A DNA stretch of 64,000 nucleotides from Clostridiales bacterium (GCA_003150355.1 QAMJ01000014.1:1-64000); one strand, 5' to 3'. Positions 32,965 through 41,949 are shown, counted from the stretch's first letter. Program-made: numbers and translations. Notes: generated by a model not told the origin, from the sequence alone.

Positions 32965-33825
32965 ATGAAATTCGCTGTCATCGGAGGCGACCGGCGCTCC
33001 GCGTGGCTATGCGCGCTGCTTGAGGGAGACGGGCACAGGGTCTATACCTATGCGCTGGAAAAGGCGGAGCTGCCGAAGGAGGTGCCCAAAGCGGGCTGTC
33101 TGCAGGGCTGCGTGTACGGCGCGGACTGGGTGATACTGCCGACACCGGCGGAGCGCGGCGGCGTACTCAACGCGCCGTATTCATCGGAGCAGCTGAGGCT
33201 TGAGGAGATCATCTCGGCGCTGTGGCCGGGGCAGGTGCTGTGCGGCGGAAAGCTCAGCCATAGTACCGCCGTCGGCGCGGTGCGCGCTGGATTACAGGTA
33301 GTCGACCTGATGCAGCGGCGGGATTTCGCCGTCGGGAACGCAGCCATTACCGCGGAGGGCGCGGCGGAGCTTATGATGAAGAGCGGCGAGAGCTGCCTTT
33401 GGGGCAGCCGCGTGCTCGTGACCGGCTGGGGTCGGGTGGCCAAGATACTCGCGCTGCGGCTTTACGCCCTCGGCGCGCTCGTCACCGTTGCCGCGCGCAA
33501 GGATGGCGACCGCGCGATGGCGCGTGCACTGGGGCTCGACAGCTGCGATTTTGACGGGATATATGAACAGGCGGAGGAGTTTGACTTCGTCGCGAACACC
33601 GTACCGGCGCGGGTGCTGGAGGATGATCTGCTTGCGCTGCTGCGGCCTGACGCTGTGCTGCTGGAGCTTGCGTCTCCGCCGGGCGGCTTTGACGCGGAGC
33701 AGGCGCGAAGCCTTGGCCTGCCGGTGCTTGCGGCCCCGGGGCTGCCGGGAGTCTATGCTCCATACACCGCGGCGGAGCTTATGAGGGAGACGATATACAC
33801 GGTCATCAGCGAGGGGGATGAATGA
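32965..33825 (+). CDS. dpaA: Dipicolinate synthase subunit A
   Basis: 286 residues from ATG 32965, with GGAGGTGG seven bases upstream; the frame continues upstream through antisense of thyA and that part is discarded. DpaA (SpoVFA) oxidises the lysine-pathway intermediate to dipicolinate with NAD(P). It has two Rossmann-type regions: KFAVIGGDRRSAWL at the start and SRVLVTGWGRVAKI in the middle. Expression in the mother cell under sigma-K would be expected. Its stop overlaps the start of dpaB (ATGA). Confidence 0.93.
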   Translation: MKFAVIGGDRRSAWLCALLEGDGHRVYTYALEKAELPKEVPKAGCLQGCVYGADWVILPTPAERGGVLNAPYSSEQLRLEEIISALWPGQVLCGGKLSHSTAVGAVRAGLQVVDLMQRRDFAVGNAAITAEGAAELMMKSGESCLWGSRVLVTGWGRVAKILALRLYALGALVTVAARKDGDRAMARALGLDSCDFDGIYEQAEEFDFVANTVPARVLEDDLLALLRPDAVLLELASPPGGFDAEQARSLGLPVLAAPGLPGVYAPYTAAELMRETIYTVISEGDE

Positions 33826-34403
33826 GCATGGAGAACAAAAAAAGAATAGGCTTTGCGATGTGCGGCTCATATTGTACATACAGCCGGGTGTTCGAGGAGG
33901 CGGAAAGGCTCACGGAAAAATATGAGCTTATCCCGATAATGAGCGAAAACGCAGCGGAGACGGACAGCCGCTTCGGCGCAGCCTCGGAGAACATCAAGCG
34001 GCTGATGCAGATAACCGGGCGGCACGTTGTGACAACCATAGCCGAGGCGGAACCGCTCGGCCCGCGCGAACCGATGGAGGCGATGGTCATTGCGCCGTGC
34101 ACGGGGAATACTCTTGCAAAGCTTGCAAACGGCGTGACCGACACCGCCGTCACTATGGCGGCAAAGGCGCACCTGCGAAACGGCCGACCGCTTGTGATAG
34201 CCTTTTCGACAAACGACGGTCTGTCCGGTTCGGCGGAGAACATCGGCAGGCTCCTCAACCGCAAGAATGTGTACTTCGTACCGTTCAGGCAGGACGACGC
34301 GGCAAAGAAGCCGCGCTCGCTGCAATCGGACTTCTCCCTTATCGACCAGACCGTTGAGGCAGCACTGCGCGGCTGGCAGATACAACCGATAATAAAAAAT
34401 TAG
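33822..34403 (+). CDS. dpaB: Dipicolinate synthase subunit B (flavoprotein-like)
   Basis: 193 residues. KRIGFAMCGSYCTYSRVFEEAE and the mid-chain VIAPCTGNTLAKLANGVTDTAV are the flavoprotein-family landmarks of SpoVFB. With DpaA it makes dipicolinic acid, which fills the spore core through SpoVA channels (a SpoVAC is at 3943). The gene starts in the last codons of dpaA. Confidence 0.93.
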   Translation: MSMENKKRIGFAMCGSYCTYSRVFEEAERLTEKYELIPIMSENAAETDSRFGAASENIKRLMQITGRHVVTTIAEAEPLGPREPMEAMVIAPCTGNTLAKLANGVTDTAVTMAAKAHLRNGRPLVIAFSTNDGLSGSAENIGRLLNRKNVYFVPFRQDDAAKKPRSLQSDFSLIDQTVEAALRGWQIQPIIKN

Positions 34404-34412
34404 ATATAAAGA

Positions 34413-34439
34413 ACCCGCTGACGTTTTACGGCAGCGGGT
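34413..34439. terminator. Hairpin between dpaB and the pyridoxal kinase gene
   Basis: An 8-bp perfect stem (34413-34420 with 34432-34439), lying between convergent genes. On the plus strand a short T-rich stretch follows. Confidence 0.65.
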
Positions 34440-34443
34440 CTGC

Positions 34444-35274
34444 TTATTTTCCAAGTCGATGTATGAGATATGGTATGGCCTGCTCGAAGTTTACGCCGTA
34501 CCAGTTGGCGTTTTTATCCGCGATGGTATATTTGATGCACTCAAGAGTGTAGTCCGCGGCGAGCGCCAAGGCGTCGGGGATACTCCAATTATTCAGCACA
34601 GCACCCGCGACGGTCGAGGCGAAGAGGTCGCCCGTGCCGTGGAACACTCCGGGGCAGCGCTCCCGGAAATAGCTGAAGTATTCGCCGCTTACGCTGTCAT
34701 AGGAGACGATGCCGAGCTTATCCTCCTCAAAGCTCACGCCGGTTATCGCGCAGACGGACGCGCCGAGCTGGGCAAGGCCGCGCAGGAGGGAGCGGATATA
34801 TTCACGGTCGTATTCCTCGCGGTACTCGGCTCCGAGCAGGAGGCAGGCCTCGGTGATGTTCGGCAGGATGATGTCCGCACCTTCGCACAGCCGCGCCATT
34901 TCGCGAGGGAAGTCCGCATCAAAGCCCGAATAGAGCCGACCGAAGTCCGCCATTGCCGGGTCGACGATGATTTTTGCATCCTTGCCGAAGTCATCAAAGA
35001 AGCCTCGGACGACGTCCACCTGCCGGGGCGAGCCGAGGTAGCCGGTGTATACCGCGTCAAAGCGCAGGCCGAGACGCTTCCAGTGCTCAGCGGTGGCGGT
35101 CATTTCGTCCGTCAGGTCGCGGAAGGTGAAGCCCTCAAACTGCGAGTGCGCAGAGAGCACCGCCGTGGGCAGCACGGCACATTCGACGCCCATGGCGGAT
35201 ATGACCGGCAGCGCCGCCGTCAGCGAGCATTTGCCGATATCGGATATGTCCTGTATGCTTACTATACGCTTCAT
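34444..35274 (-). CDS. Pyridoxamine/pyridoxal kinase (PdxY/PdxK type)
   Basis: This 276-residue ribokinase-fold kinase phosphorylates pyridoxal, pyridoxine or pyridoxamine. The N-terminus SIQDISDIGKCSLTAALPV and the anion-hole motif FHGTGDLFAST with the catalytic Asp are clear. ThiD is a relative, but the YTGYLGSPRQVD region and the MocR-type neighbour favour B6 salvage. It is divergent from that regulator across 91 bases, which carry both promoters. Confidence 0.88.
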   Translation of the reverse strand: MKRIVSIQDISDIGKCSLTAALPVISAMGVECAVLPTAVLSAHSQFEGFTFRDLTDEMTATAEHWKRLGLRFDAVYTGYLGSPRQVDVVRGFFDDFGKDAKIIVDPAMADFGRLYSGFDADFPREMARLCEGADIILPNITEACLLLGAEYREEYDREYIRSLLRGLAQLGASVCAITGVSFEEDKLGIVSYDSVSGEYFSYFRERCPGVFHGTGDLFASTVAGAVLNNWSIPDALALAADYTLECIKYTIADKNANWYGVNFEQAIPYLIHRLGK

Positions 35275-35286
35275 GTTTTCTCCGTC

Positions 35287-35315
35287 TTGACTTATTTCAA
35301 AAAGGATTATATTAT
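35287..35315 (+). promoter_or_regulatory. Promoter of the MocR/PdxR-like gene in the divergent B6 control region
   Basis: TTGACT and TATTAT stand 17 bases apart just after the kinase start. Immediately downstream is an A/T-rich stretch with tctggcattgccaatactg, containing the inverted TTGCCAA/TTGGC-type half sites expected of a dimeric operator. Confidence 0.55.
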
Positions 35316-35365
35316 AAATCTGGCATTGCCAATACTGTCAGATAAGGAAAGAATTATATAACCAG

Positions 35366-36445
35366 ATGAAATACCAGATAGACAAAAGCTCCGGGGTGAG
35401 CGCGTATATGCAGCTGTATGACCAGCTGCGGCGGGACATTGCCCGCGGCAGCGTCAAGTACGGCGAGCGCCTGCCGTCAAAGCGGCTGCTTGCGGGGGAA
35501 CTCGGCGTGAGCCTTATAACGGTCGAGCACGCTTATGCGCTGCTGGTCGACGAGGGCTACGCCGAGGCGCGCGAGCGCAGCGGGTACTTCGCGGCCTTCG
35601 GCGGCAGGGCTGAGACTTCGCCATCCCGCGCGCTGCCGGTGCAGGACACGGCGCCCCTGCGCGTACCGGAGGACTTCCCGTTCTCGGTGCTCGCAAAGGT
35701 GATGCGCCGGGTGCTGACGGAGTACGACCGGCGCATACTGATGAAGCCGCCGGGAGCTGGCTGTGCGGAGCTGCGCGCGGCGATAGCGGCGTATCTTGAG
35801 CGCAGCCGCGGCGTTGCAGTGAGCCCGGAGCGGATCATCATCGGCTCAGGCGCGGAGTATCTTTACTCGCTTATCGCGCAGCTCCTTGGCGGGGAGCGCG
35901 GCTTCGCGCTGGAAAAGCCCTGCTATGAGGTGATACGCCGGGTGTATGAGGCAAACGGCGTGGAGTGTACGGAGCTCGCGATGGGGGAGGACGGGATAAT
36001 CTCGTCCGAGCTTTCAGGCTGCGCGGCGGGGGTACTGCACGTGACACCGTTCAACAGCTACCCGAGCCATGTGACCGCCCCCGCCAGCAAGCGGCACGAG
36101 TACGCGCGCTGGGCGAGGGCGCACGGGGCGTATATCGTCGAGGACGATTACGATTCGGAGTTCTCCTCGGTCACGCGGCAGATAGACACGATCTATTCTC
36201 TCACGCCGGAGCGGGTGATATACGTCAACACCTTTTCAAAGACCCTCGCGCCCGCGATGCGCACGGCGTACATGGTGCTGCCGGAGGAGCTGATGGCGGA
36301 GTACACGCGCCGTCTCGGTTTCTATTCCTGCACCGTCCCGGCCTTTGAACAGTATGTATTGGCAGAGTTCATAAACGGCGGGGAGCTTGAGCGCTATATA
36401 AACCGACGCAGAAGGATACTCCGGCAGGAGAAAAAAGAAAAATAA
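35366..36445 (+). CDS. MocR/PdxR-family regulator, C-terminally shortened
   Basis: 359 residues. Residues 1-75 are a GntR winged helix (YMQLYDQLRRDIARGSVKYGE, LITVEHAYALLVDEGYAEAR). The rest is a fold-type-I aminotransferase domain with the PLP-binding Lys in VNTFSKTLAPAMR. Full MocR proteins have about 450-480 residues; this one stops after ERYINRRRRILRQEKKEK, so about 100 residues of the small C-terminal domain are missing. A terminator follows at once. It probably activates the divergent pyridoxal kinase gene in response to PLP, if still functional. Confidence 0.85.
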   Translation: MKYQIDKSSGVSAYMQLYDQLRRDIARGSVKYGERLPSKRLLAGELGVSLITVEHAYALLVDEGYAEARERSGYFAAFGGRAETSPSRALPVQDTAPLRVPEDFPFSVLAKVMRRVLTEYDRRILMKPPGAGCAELRAAIAAYLERSRGVAVSPERIIIGSGAEYLYSLIAQLLGGERGFALEKPCYEVIRRVYEANGVECTELAMGEDGIISSELSGCAAGVLHVTPFNSYPSHVTAPASKRHEYARWARAHGAYIVEDDYDSEFSSVTRQIDTIYSLTPERVIYVNTFSKTLAPAMRTAYMVLPEELMAEYTRRLGFYSCTVPAFEQYVLAEFINGGELERYINRRRRILRQEKKEK

Positions 36446-36492
36446 AAGTATCCCCGGAGCTGCGGATATGCGGCTTCCGGGGCATTACTTTT
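36444..36492. terminator. Bidirectional terminator after the PdxR-like gene
   Basis: The stem pairs aaaagta/tactttt outside and ccccgga/tccgggg inside (36444-36458 with 36476-36492). It ends both convergent genes and overlaps the last base pairs of the PdxR-like gene. Confidence 0.8.
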
Positions 36493-36493
36493 A

Positions 36494-37468
36494 TCACTTG
36501 TTGTAGTTTGCGTACATGGTGTCGGTAGCTTTGCGGATGGCGGCGGTGACGTCAGCGACCTTGCCGGCGTCCCACTCGGAGGGCTCGGCGCGGAGGAAGG
36601 AGGTCTTGTCCACGCGGTTATCGAAGATGCCGATGGGGACATGGTAAGTGCGGCCGTGGGCGTTCACGGTGACGGTGTTCTCGACCTCGGTGTTGTTCAC
36701 GAGGTACTCCATATCGTCGCAGCCGTAGTCGCCGAGCATGACGGCCATAGGCACACCGTGATGGAGGTTCGAGCCGGGATCGTTCGGGTCGGCGCGGTCG
36801 GAGTTCTTGCGGCGGGATTCCTCGGGAGTTACCCAAATATAGAGGATAACGGCGTTTTCAAGGATCTCGGGGCAGAACATCGGCAGAGAGTACTGATAGC
36901 CGAAGGTGCCGGTCAGCGGCATGGAGGAGCCGTCAGGTCCGCCGCGGGCGCACTCGATGATGATGGTCTTGTTATCAAAGGACTCGGGGTACCCGGCGTG
37001 CTTTTCATCGAGCATGGCGCGGGCTTCATTTTCAAGGATCGCGGCGAGCTTTGCGCGCACACCCTCATCCAGCAGGCCGAGGCGCGGCGGGATGCCGGCG
37101 ACGAGACCTGCGCGGTCATAGCGGTCAAACAGCAGCTGTGCGGCGGAATCGGTCTTGACGATGTTGCGGTTCATGAGATCGTGATAATCCTCATTGAGCA
37201 GGGCGCAGAGCGTGCCCCAATCGCGTCCGTCGATGAAAGGCTCCTCGCCGGGGTAGAAGATGCGGGGCTGACCCATGGCCTGAAGCTCATTATCGATGCG
37301 GCGCATCATGTGGACATAGGGAAAGTCATCGAGCTGGAGGTTTTCGCCGATGTGGAACTCATTCTGGAGCCGCTCGGGCTCGACGTTTGCCATGAAGTTT
37401 CTGACCTCGGACTTGCCGGAGGCGGGGAGCGCCTGAAGCAGGACGACCTTAAAGACTTTGTTTTCCAT
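36494..37468 (-). CDS. P-loop NTPase/kinase-like protein of unknown function
   Basis: 324 residues. A Walker A motif ALPASGKS at 13-20 opens the protein and is preceded by a hydrophobic strand, as in nucleotide and shikimate-type kinases. TIIIECARGGPDG may be the Walker B region, and the C-terminal half has many acidic and His residues (YHVPIGIFDNR). I do not recognise a named family. It lies 15 bases below the phosphoesterase gene on the same strand, so both probably act in the same nucleotide or phosphate pathway. Confidence 0.68.
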   Translation of the reverse strand: MENKVFKVVLLQALPASGKSEVRNFMANVEPERLQNEFHIGENLQLDDFPYVHMMRRIDNELQAMGQPRIFYPGEEPFIDGRDWGTLCALLNEDYHDLMNRNIVKTDSAAQLLFDRYDRAGLVAGIPPRLGLLDEGVRAKLAAILENEARAMLDEKHAGYPESFDNKTIIIECARGGPDGSSMPLTGTFGYQYSLPMFCPEILENAVILYIWVTPEESRRKNSDRADPNDPGSNLHHGVPMAVMLGDYGCDDMEYLVNNTEVENTVTVNAHGRTYHVPIGIFDNRVDKTSFLRAEPSEWDAGKVADVTAAIRKATDTMYANYNK

Positions 37469-37483
37469 GTTGTTCTCCTTGAT

Positions 37484-38995
37484 TCAATAAATAATATTAA
37501 GCCACTTTGTTTTATCGACCGTGATGTCCTTATGACGCAGGACATAGTCGATTATAAGCTCCGCGATCTCGGTAGGCTGCTCGCGCAGCACCCCGCACTC
37601 GGTATAGACGCCGTAGCCGCCGGCACCGGAGGCGCGGTAATTATTCATGCAGAGCGAGAGCGTGCGCGTGTCATCAAGCTCCTCGCCGTGCCAGAGGATG
37701 GACGTGACCCTATCGCCGACCGGGCGGCGCAGGTCGAAGGTGACATTTACACCGGAGATATAGTCATAATTGAAGTGCTGCACGATGGGGTGCAGGAAGC
37801 TTTCACTGACGGATATCCGCCCGTCCGCGACGAGGGTGAAGTATTCGGCGCTGCGTTCGAGGGCGCGCTTTAACTGTGCGCGGTTCACGGCGAGGGTCAC
37901 GAGCGTGTTCGGAAAAATATAGGTCGAGACGATGTCGCGCACGGTGACGTTCTTATCAAAGCCGCGGACGGTGTTTGCAAGGCTCGCGCATGAAATGTCC
38001 GCGCCCGAGGCTTCGAGCTGCACCTGATTGAAGAAGTTCGCGATCAGCGAGCCGTTCAGCGCCATGTCGAGCGGATCGGAGGGGGTGAGCGCGGTATCAA
38101 GATGGCCGACGGGGCGGTCGAGCCATGCGGAGGTCTCCTTATCGATAGGCGCAAGATACTCCTCCGCAGCGGGGAGCGGCTGCTCCGACGGCCTGCACAG
38201 GCGGCTCTCCGCCGTGATGGTATCGCCGACTGTGACGTCCATGCGGATATATGCCGCGGCCTTGTCAGGCGGCTGGCAGGTGTAGGTGCCGTTCAGGCAC
38301 AGGTTCTCGACCGGCATATGCTGGTGCCCGGCGAGGAGGATATCAAAGCCGAGCTCATTGCATATACGGCAGCCCTGATTTTCATCCGTCGTGTATAGCG
38401 GCGCGCCGGTGCGCAGGTCGTTTTCAAAGCCGCCGTGGTAGATGCAGACCGTGAGGTCGACCTGCTGCTGTTGAAGCTCCGCATAGGCTTCGGCTGCGGC
38501 GGTGAAAGCATCGGTCACGGTGATGCCATCAAGGTTTGCGGGCTGCTCCCACTGGGAGACAAAGTGCGTCGTGACGCCGGTCAGGCCGACACGCAGACCG
38601 TTCTGGAGCGTGACGACCGCGATGCGGCGCACGCCCGCTATGCCGCCGATGTTTGCGCAGAGGCACACGGCGTCAAGCTCGCGCAGATAGCGCTCTATCT
38701 CGGCCTTGCCGTAGTTAAAATCGTGATTGCCGAGGGTGACGAAGTCATAGCCGCCGAGGTTCAAAAGCCGTGCCGGGACACAGTCCCCGTCACGGCGCTG
38801 ACTGTAGAGATAATAGGTCAGGGGGCTGCCCTGAAGGATATCCCCGCCGTCGATGATGAGGGTATTGCCGTCGTTGGCAAAGCCGTTCATGCAGTTGGCA
38901 AGACCCGACTGCGCGCTCTTCCCGCTGGCATAGTCGACGGGGGAAAAGTAACCGTGGACATCGCTTGTATAGTATATCGTAAGCTTACGCTGCAT
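37484..38995 (-). CDS. 5'-nucleotidase/2',3'-cyclic phosphodiesterase-like metallophosphoesterase
   Basis: 503 residues from the ATG at 38995, six bases after AAAGGA. The upstream frame is unsupported. The N-terminal calcineurin-like domain shows the metal ligands in YTSDVHGYFSP, IIDGGDILQG, TLGNHDFNYG, IYHGGF and AGHQHMP. The C-terminal nucleotidase domain ends with MNNYRASGAGGY, which stacks the base. UshA relatives are exported, but no signal peptide is visible here, so a cytoplasmic role is likely. A P-loop protein follows and a phosphonate-type importer precedes it. Confidence 0.9.
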   Translation of the reverse strand: MQRKLTIYYTSDVHGYFSPVDYASGKSAQSGLANCMNGFANDGNTLIIDGGDILQGSPLTYYLYSQRRDGDCVPARLLNLGGYDFVTLGNHDFNYGKAEIERYLRELDAVCLCANIGGIAGVRRIAVVTLQNGLRVGLTGVTTHFVSQWEQPANLDGITVTDAFTAAAEAYAELQQQQVDLTVCIYHGGFENDLRTGAPLYTTDENQGCRICNELGFDILLAGHQHMPVENLCLNGTYTCQPPDKAAAYIRMDVTVGDTITAESRLCRPSEQPLPAAEEYLAPIDKETSAWLDRPVGHLDTALTPSDPLDMALNGSLIANFFNQVQLEASGADISCASLANTVRGFDKNVTVRDIVSTYIFPNTLVTLAVNRAQLKRALERSAEYFTLVADGRISVSESFLHPIVQHFNYDYISGVNVTFDLRRPVGDRVTSILWHGEELDDTRTLSLCMNNYRASGAGGYGVYTECGVLREQPTEIAELIIDYVLRHKDITVDKTKWLNIIY

Positions 38996-39057
38996 GGTGA
39001 TCCTTTCTTGCTGTAAATTAGATTCATGCCAAATGAGATAGCAAAAGCCTCGCAGAG

Positions 39058-39258
39058 TTTTTTGCCCGCAGGCAAAAAATAAATCAAATACATTTTCTCC
39101 GGCGGCGTGTACGTCGGAGAAAATACTTCTCACGGAGTGAGTGTCGAATTGTCCGCTGAAAGCGGACAACCGAGGCACAGAACGGAGTGCAGCCTTTTTG
39201 TCAAAGAACCGCTGGTTCTTTGACAAGCTAAATATCCCTGCGCTATGCGCAGGGATAT
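39058..39258. repeat. Block of five tandem hairpins, probable dispersed repeat
   Basis: In 200 bases there are five perfect hairpins: 39058-39066/39071-39079, 39092-39101/39115-39124, 39149-39157/39161-39169, 39198-39210/39214-39226 and 39232-39243/39247-39258. None has coding support. The last one lies directly after the phnE stop and can act as its terminator. The compact series looks like an interspersed REP-type element; only one copy is in the window. Confidence 0.55.
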
Positions 39259-39263
39259 TGGTT

Positions 39264-40121
39264 TTATGCGCCGTGGGCGAGCTTTCTGCGGATGCGGGTG
39301 GAGATAAACTCGATAATGAGCACCAGCACCATGAGACCCCATACGAAGGAGCCGACCATTGCCCAGCGGCGGCTGTTGAGGCACTGCACCAGCGACGCAC
39401 CGATGCCGCCCGCGCCGACGATACCGAGGGTAGTAGCGTCCTTGAGGTTGATATCGAAGCGGTAGATGGTGGTGGAGATAAAGCTTGCGGTGAGCTGGGG
39501 GATAACACCGTAGCGTATCTTCTGGAACGGCGTGCAGCCCATGGCGTCAAGGCTTTCGAGGATGTGCGTGTCAAGGTCCTCGATGGCGGTGATGTACATC
39601 TTGGAGATCATGCCTATCGAGCAGACCGACTGGGTGATAACGCCGCAGGCGGCGCCGGGGCCGGTGACGCGGATCCACATGAGCGCCCAGACGATGCTCG
39701 GGATGGTGCGGATCATAAGGATGAGGACGCGCACTACATAGGCCACGGGCTTCGGCATAATGTTGAAGGACGCGAGGAACGCGAAGGGGATGGCGAGGAT
39801 CGCGCCGAAGAGCGTACCGAGCACCGCGATGGCGATGGTCTGGAGCAGCAGATACGGCACGTCGGAGTCACCGGAGCCGAACATCAGATCGGTATCCGGA
39901 TGGAACACGCCGTGGACGACGCCCTTTGCGACCTCGGTACCGGTCGCGGTAAGGCCGGTGAAGTGGATATCATTGGCAGACCAGCCGATGAGCACCGCGA
40001 TGATGAGGACTATCGCCGTGTACAGCAGCCACTTGCGCGGGCGGTTCGCGTACATTTCCGCGACGGTGAGCTTGCGGTCGAGAGTCTCTTCGAGCATTTC
40101 TATCTTGTTTTTCTTACTCAT
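39264..40121 (-). CDS. phnE: Phosphonate-type ABC transporter permease (second)
   Basis: 285 residues with about six membrane spans. IRTIPSIVWALMW and the EAA loop (ESLDAMGCTPFQKIRYGVIPQ) match PhnE. VGAGGIGASLVQ is a further PhnE landmark. It is the last gene of phnD-phnC-phnE-phnE on the minus strand and lies 13 bases after its paralogue. A GAAAGGAG site precedes the ATG. Confidence 0.92.
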   Translation of the reverse strand: MSKKNKIEMLEETLDRKLTVAEMYANRPRKWLLYTAIVLIIAVLIGWSANDIHFTGLTATGTEVAKGVVHGVFHPDTDLMFGSGDSDVPYLLLQTIAIAVLGTLFGAILAIPFAFLASFNIMPKPVAYVVRVLILMIRTIPSIVWALMWIRVTGPGAACGVITQSVCSIGMISKMYITAIEDLDTHILESLDAMGCTPFQKIRYGVIPQLTASFISTTIYRFDINLKDATTLGIVGAGGIGASLVQCLNSRRWAMVGSFVWGLMVLVLIIEFISTRIRRKLAHGA

Positions 40122-40134
40122 TGCGCTTCTCCTT

Positions 40135-40989
40135 TCAGCTCAGCTTCTTGCGAAGATATTCGCTGAAGAAGTCAATGGCAACGACGACGACGAACAGCGA
40201 CAGCAGTACCATGCCAAGGCTATTGTAGTCGCGCCAGCCGATGCGCTCGTTTATCGTGATGCCGAGGCCGCCGGCACCGACATAGCCGAGGATGGCGGAG
40301 GCGCGGATGTTCATCTCAAAGCAGTAAAGACTGTGGCTGAGATAGACGGGCAGGATCTGCGGCACGCAGGCAGACCAGAAAGCCTGGAACTTGTTCGCAC
40401 CGAGCGCCTCCATGGCCTCGAACGGTCCCATGTCGATGGTCTCGATGCTCTCAAAGAGCATCTTTGCGACGATGCCGAAAGTGAAGATCGCGATGGCGAC
40501 GGTGCCGGAGAAAGTGCCGAGGGAGAAGATGAGCGCGCAGACGAGCGCGATGATAAGAGTCGGCAGCGTGCGGATCAGCGCGAGGATGAAGCGGAAGAAG
40601 CTGACCAGCGGGACGCTGCGGTTGATGTTGCTGGAGGAGAGGATCGCGACGGGCAGCGCGAGGACGCAGCCGATGACCGTGCCGAGGACGGACATCTTGA
40701 TGGTATCGATGAGCGGGGAGATGACCTTCGGGAAAAACTCCCAGTTCGGCTGGAAGATCTTGGCGAGGAGGTCGAGCATCTTGCTGAACTTATGTATGAC
40801 GACGGCCATGTCAAAGCCGGTCATCTTAAGCGAGAGCCATATAGCCAGCGCAAGCAGCACGACGATCAGCGGGGCGCGGCTGCGGCGGCGGCGAACGGAA
40901 TGGCCGTTTGCAAGGGTAATGATCTGGGGCTTGAAGATCTTGTCATACAGAGTCTCTTTATAGAGAACGGCGGAGTTTTCGTTATCCAT
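40135..40989 (-). CDS. phnE: Phosphonate-type ABC transporter permease (first)
   Basis: 284 residues. After a long cytoplasmic N-terminus (to about residue 40) come some six membrane spans. IRTLPTLIIALVC and the EAA loop EAMEALGANKFQAFWSACVPQ agree with PhnE, and GYVGAGGLGITIN is the end motif. It starts four bases after phnC. Two different permeases imply a heterodimeric channel, as in many phosphonate and phosphite importers. Confidence 0.92.
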   Translation of the reverse strand: MDNENSAVLYKETLYDKIFKPQIITLANGHSVRRRRSRAPLIVVLLALAIWLSLKMTGFDMAVVIHKFSKMLDLLAKIFQPNWEFFPKVISPLIDTIKMSVLGTVIGCVLALPVAILSSSNINRSVPLVSFFRFILALIRTLPTLIIALVCALIFSLGTFSGTVAIAIFTFGIVAKMLFESIETIDMGPFEAMEALGANKFQAFWSACVPQILPVYLSHSLYCFEMNIRASAILGYVGAGGLGITINERIGWRDYNSLGMVLLSLFVVVVAIDFFSEYLRKKLS

Positions 40990-40993
40990 GCGC

Positions 40994-41788
40994 TCAGCCC
41001 TCTGCCTTGACCTGCGGTATCTCGCCCTCTCCCTCGCCCATGGTGGGAGCCTTGGCGCCGTTATAGACCTCGTCTATCTGCTCCTGGGTGATGGTGCTGG
41101 CGGGACCGTCGAAAACTATCTCGCCTGCGCGGATGCCGATGACGCGGTCGCAGTACTTGAGCGCGAGGTCGACATGGTGGATATTGAGGAGAATGGAGAT
41201 ATTATATTCCTTATTGATGCGGACAAAGTCCTGCATGACCTGCTTTGCGGTGATGGGGTCGAGCGAGGCGACAGGCTCATCGGCGAGGATGATCTTTGGG
41301 TTCTGGTTCAGAGTGCGCGCGAGGGCGACACGCTGCTGCTGGCCGCCGGAGAGCTGGTCGCAGCGGGTATAGGCCTTGTCAAGAATGCCGACCTTATCAA
41401 GGCTCTCAAGAGCGTGCATTTTCTGCTCCTTGGAGAAGATGCCGAAGAGCACCTTGAAGAAAGGCATATCAGGCACATCGGCAGTCAGCACGTTCTTGAT
41501 GGCGGTGCTGCGCGTGACGAGGTTGAAGCTCTGGAAGATCATGCCGACCTTGCGGCGGTAGCGGCGGAGCTCCTTGCCGCGCAGAGAATCGACCTCGACG
41601 CCGTCAACGGTGAGCTCACCCTTGGAGATATCGTGCATACGGTTGATGCAGCGCAGGATCGTGGATTTGCCAGCACCGGACAGGCCGATGATCGCAACGA
41701 ATTCGCCCTGCTCGATCTGAAGATTGATGTTCTTCAGCGCAGTGAAGCCGTTGGGATAGGTCTTATAAACATTCTTAAATTCTATCAT
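40994..41788 (-). CDS. phnC: Phosphonate-type ABC transporter ATP-binding protein
   Basis: 264 residues from the ATG at 41788. Walker A GLSGAGKST, signature LSGGQQQRVALART and Walker B IILADEPVASLDP are intact, and the H-loop lies in LNIHHVDLALKY. The sequence closely follows PhnC. It drives the two permeases encoded directly downstream. A hairpin upstream separates it from phnD. Confidence 0.93.
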   Translation of the reverse strand: MIEFKNVYKTYPNGFTALKNINLQIEQGEFVAIIGLSGAGKSTILRCINRMHDISKGELTVDGVEVDSLRGKELRRYRRKVGMIFQSFNLVTRSTAIKNVLTADVPDMPFFKVLFGIFSKEQKMHALESLDKVGILDKAYTRCDQLSGGQQQRVALARTLNQNPKIILADEPVASLDPITAKQVMQDFVRINKEYNISILLNIHHVDLALKYCDRVIGIRAGEIVFDGPASTITQEQIDEVYNGAKAPTMGEGEGEIPQVKAEG

Positions 41789-41835
41789 GCTGCGACTCTT
41801 TTCTCTTTCAATATGGATTTCAGTTCCTATTAGCT

Positions 41836-41931
41836 GACAGGAAAGCACAGAACACCTGTGCTCTCCTGTCGGATAACAAACCGCGTAAAAAGTTTTAGGA
41901 AAACAGCGCCCTGTAGGGCAGGGCGCTGTTT
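41836..41931 (-). terminator. Two hairpins between phnD and phnC (leaky terminator)
   Basis: The stem 41901-41912/41920-41931 is perfect (12 bp) and is followed on the minus strand by a T-rich stretch. A second imperfect stem spans 41836-41870. Such hairpins after the binding-protein gene lower expression of the membrane genes. Confidence 0.72.
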
Positions 41932-41949
41932 ATTAGGTGCTTTGAGCTA

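Noticed and set aside
34444..35274. ThiD (hydroxymethylpyrimidine kinase)
   Set aside because: A related fold, but the start motif, the GYLGSPRQVD region and the divergent MocR-type regulator point to pyridoxal kinase.
36641..37873. 410-codon plus-strand frame opposite the P-loop and phosphoesterase genes
   Set aside because: It crosses two well-supported minus-strand genes and has no recognisable motif.
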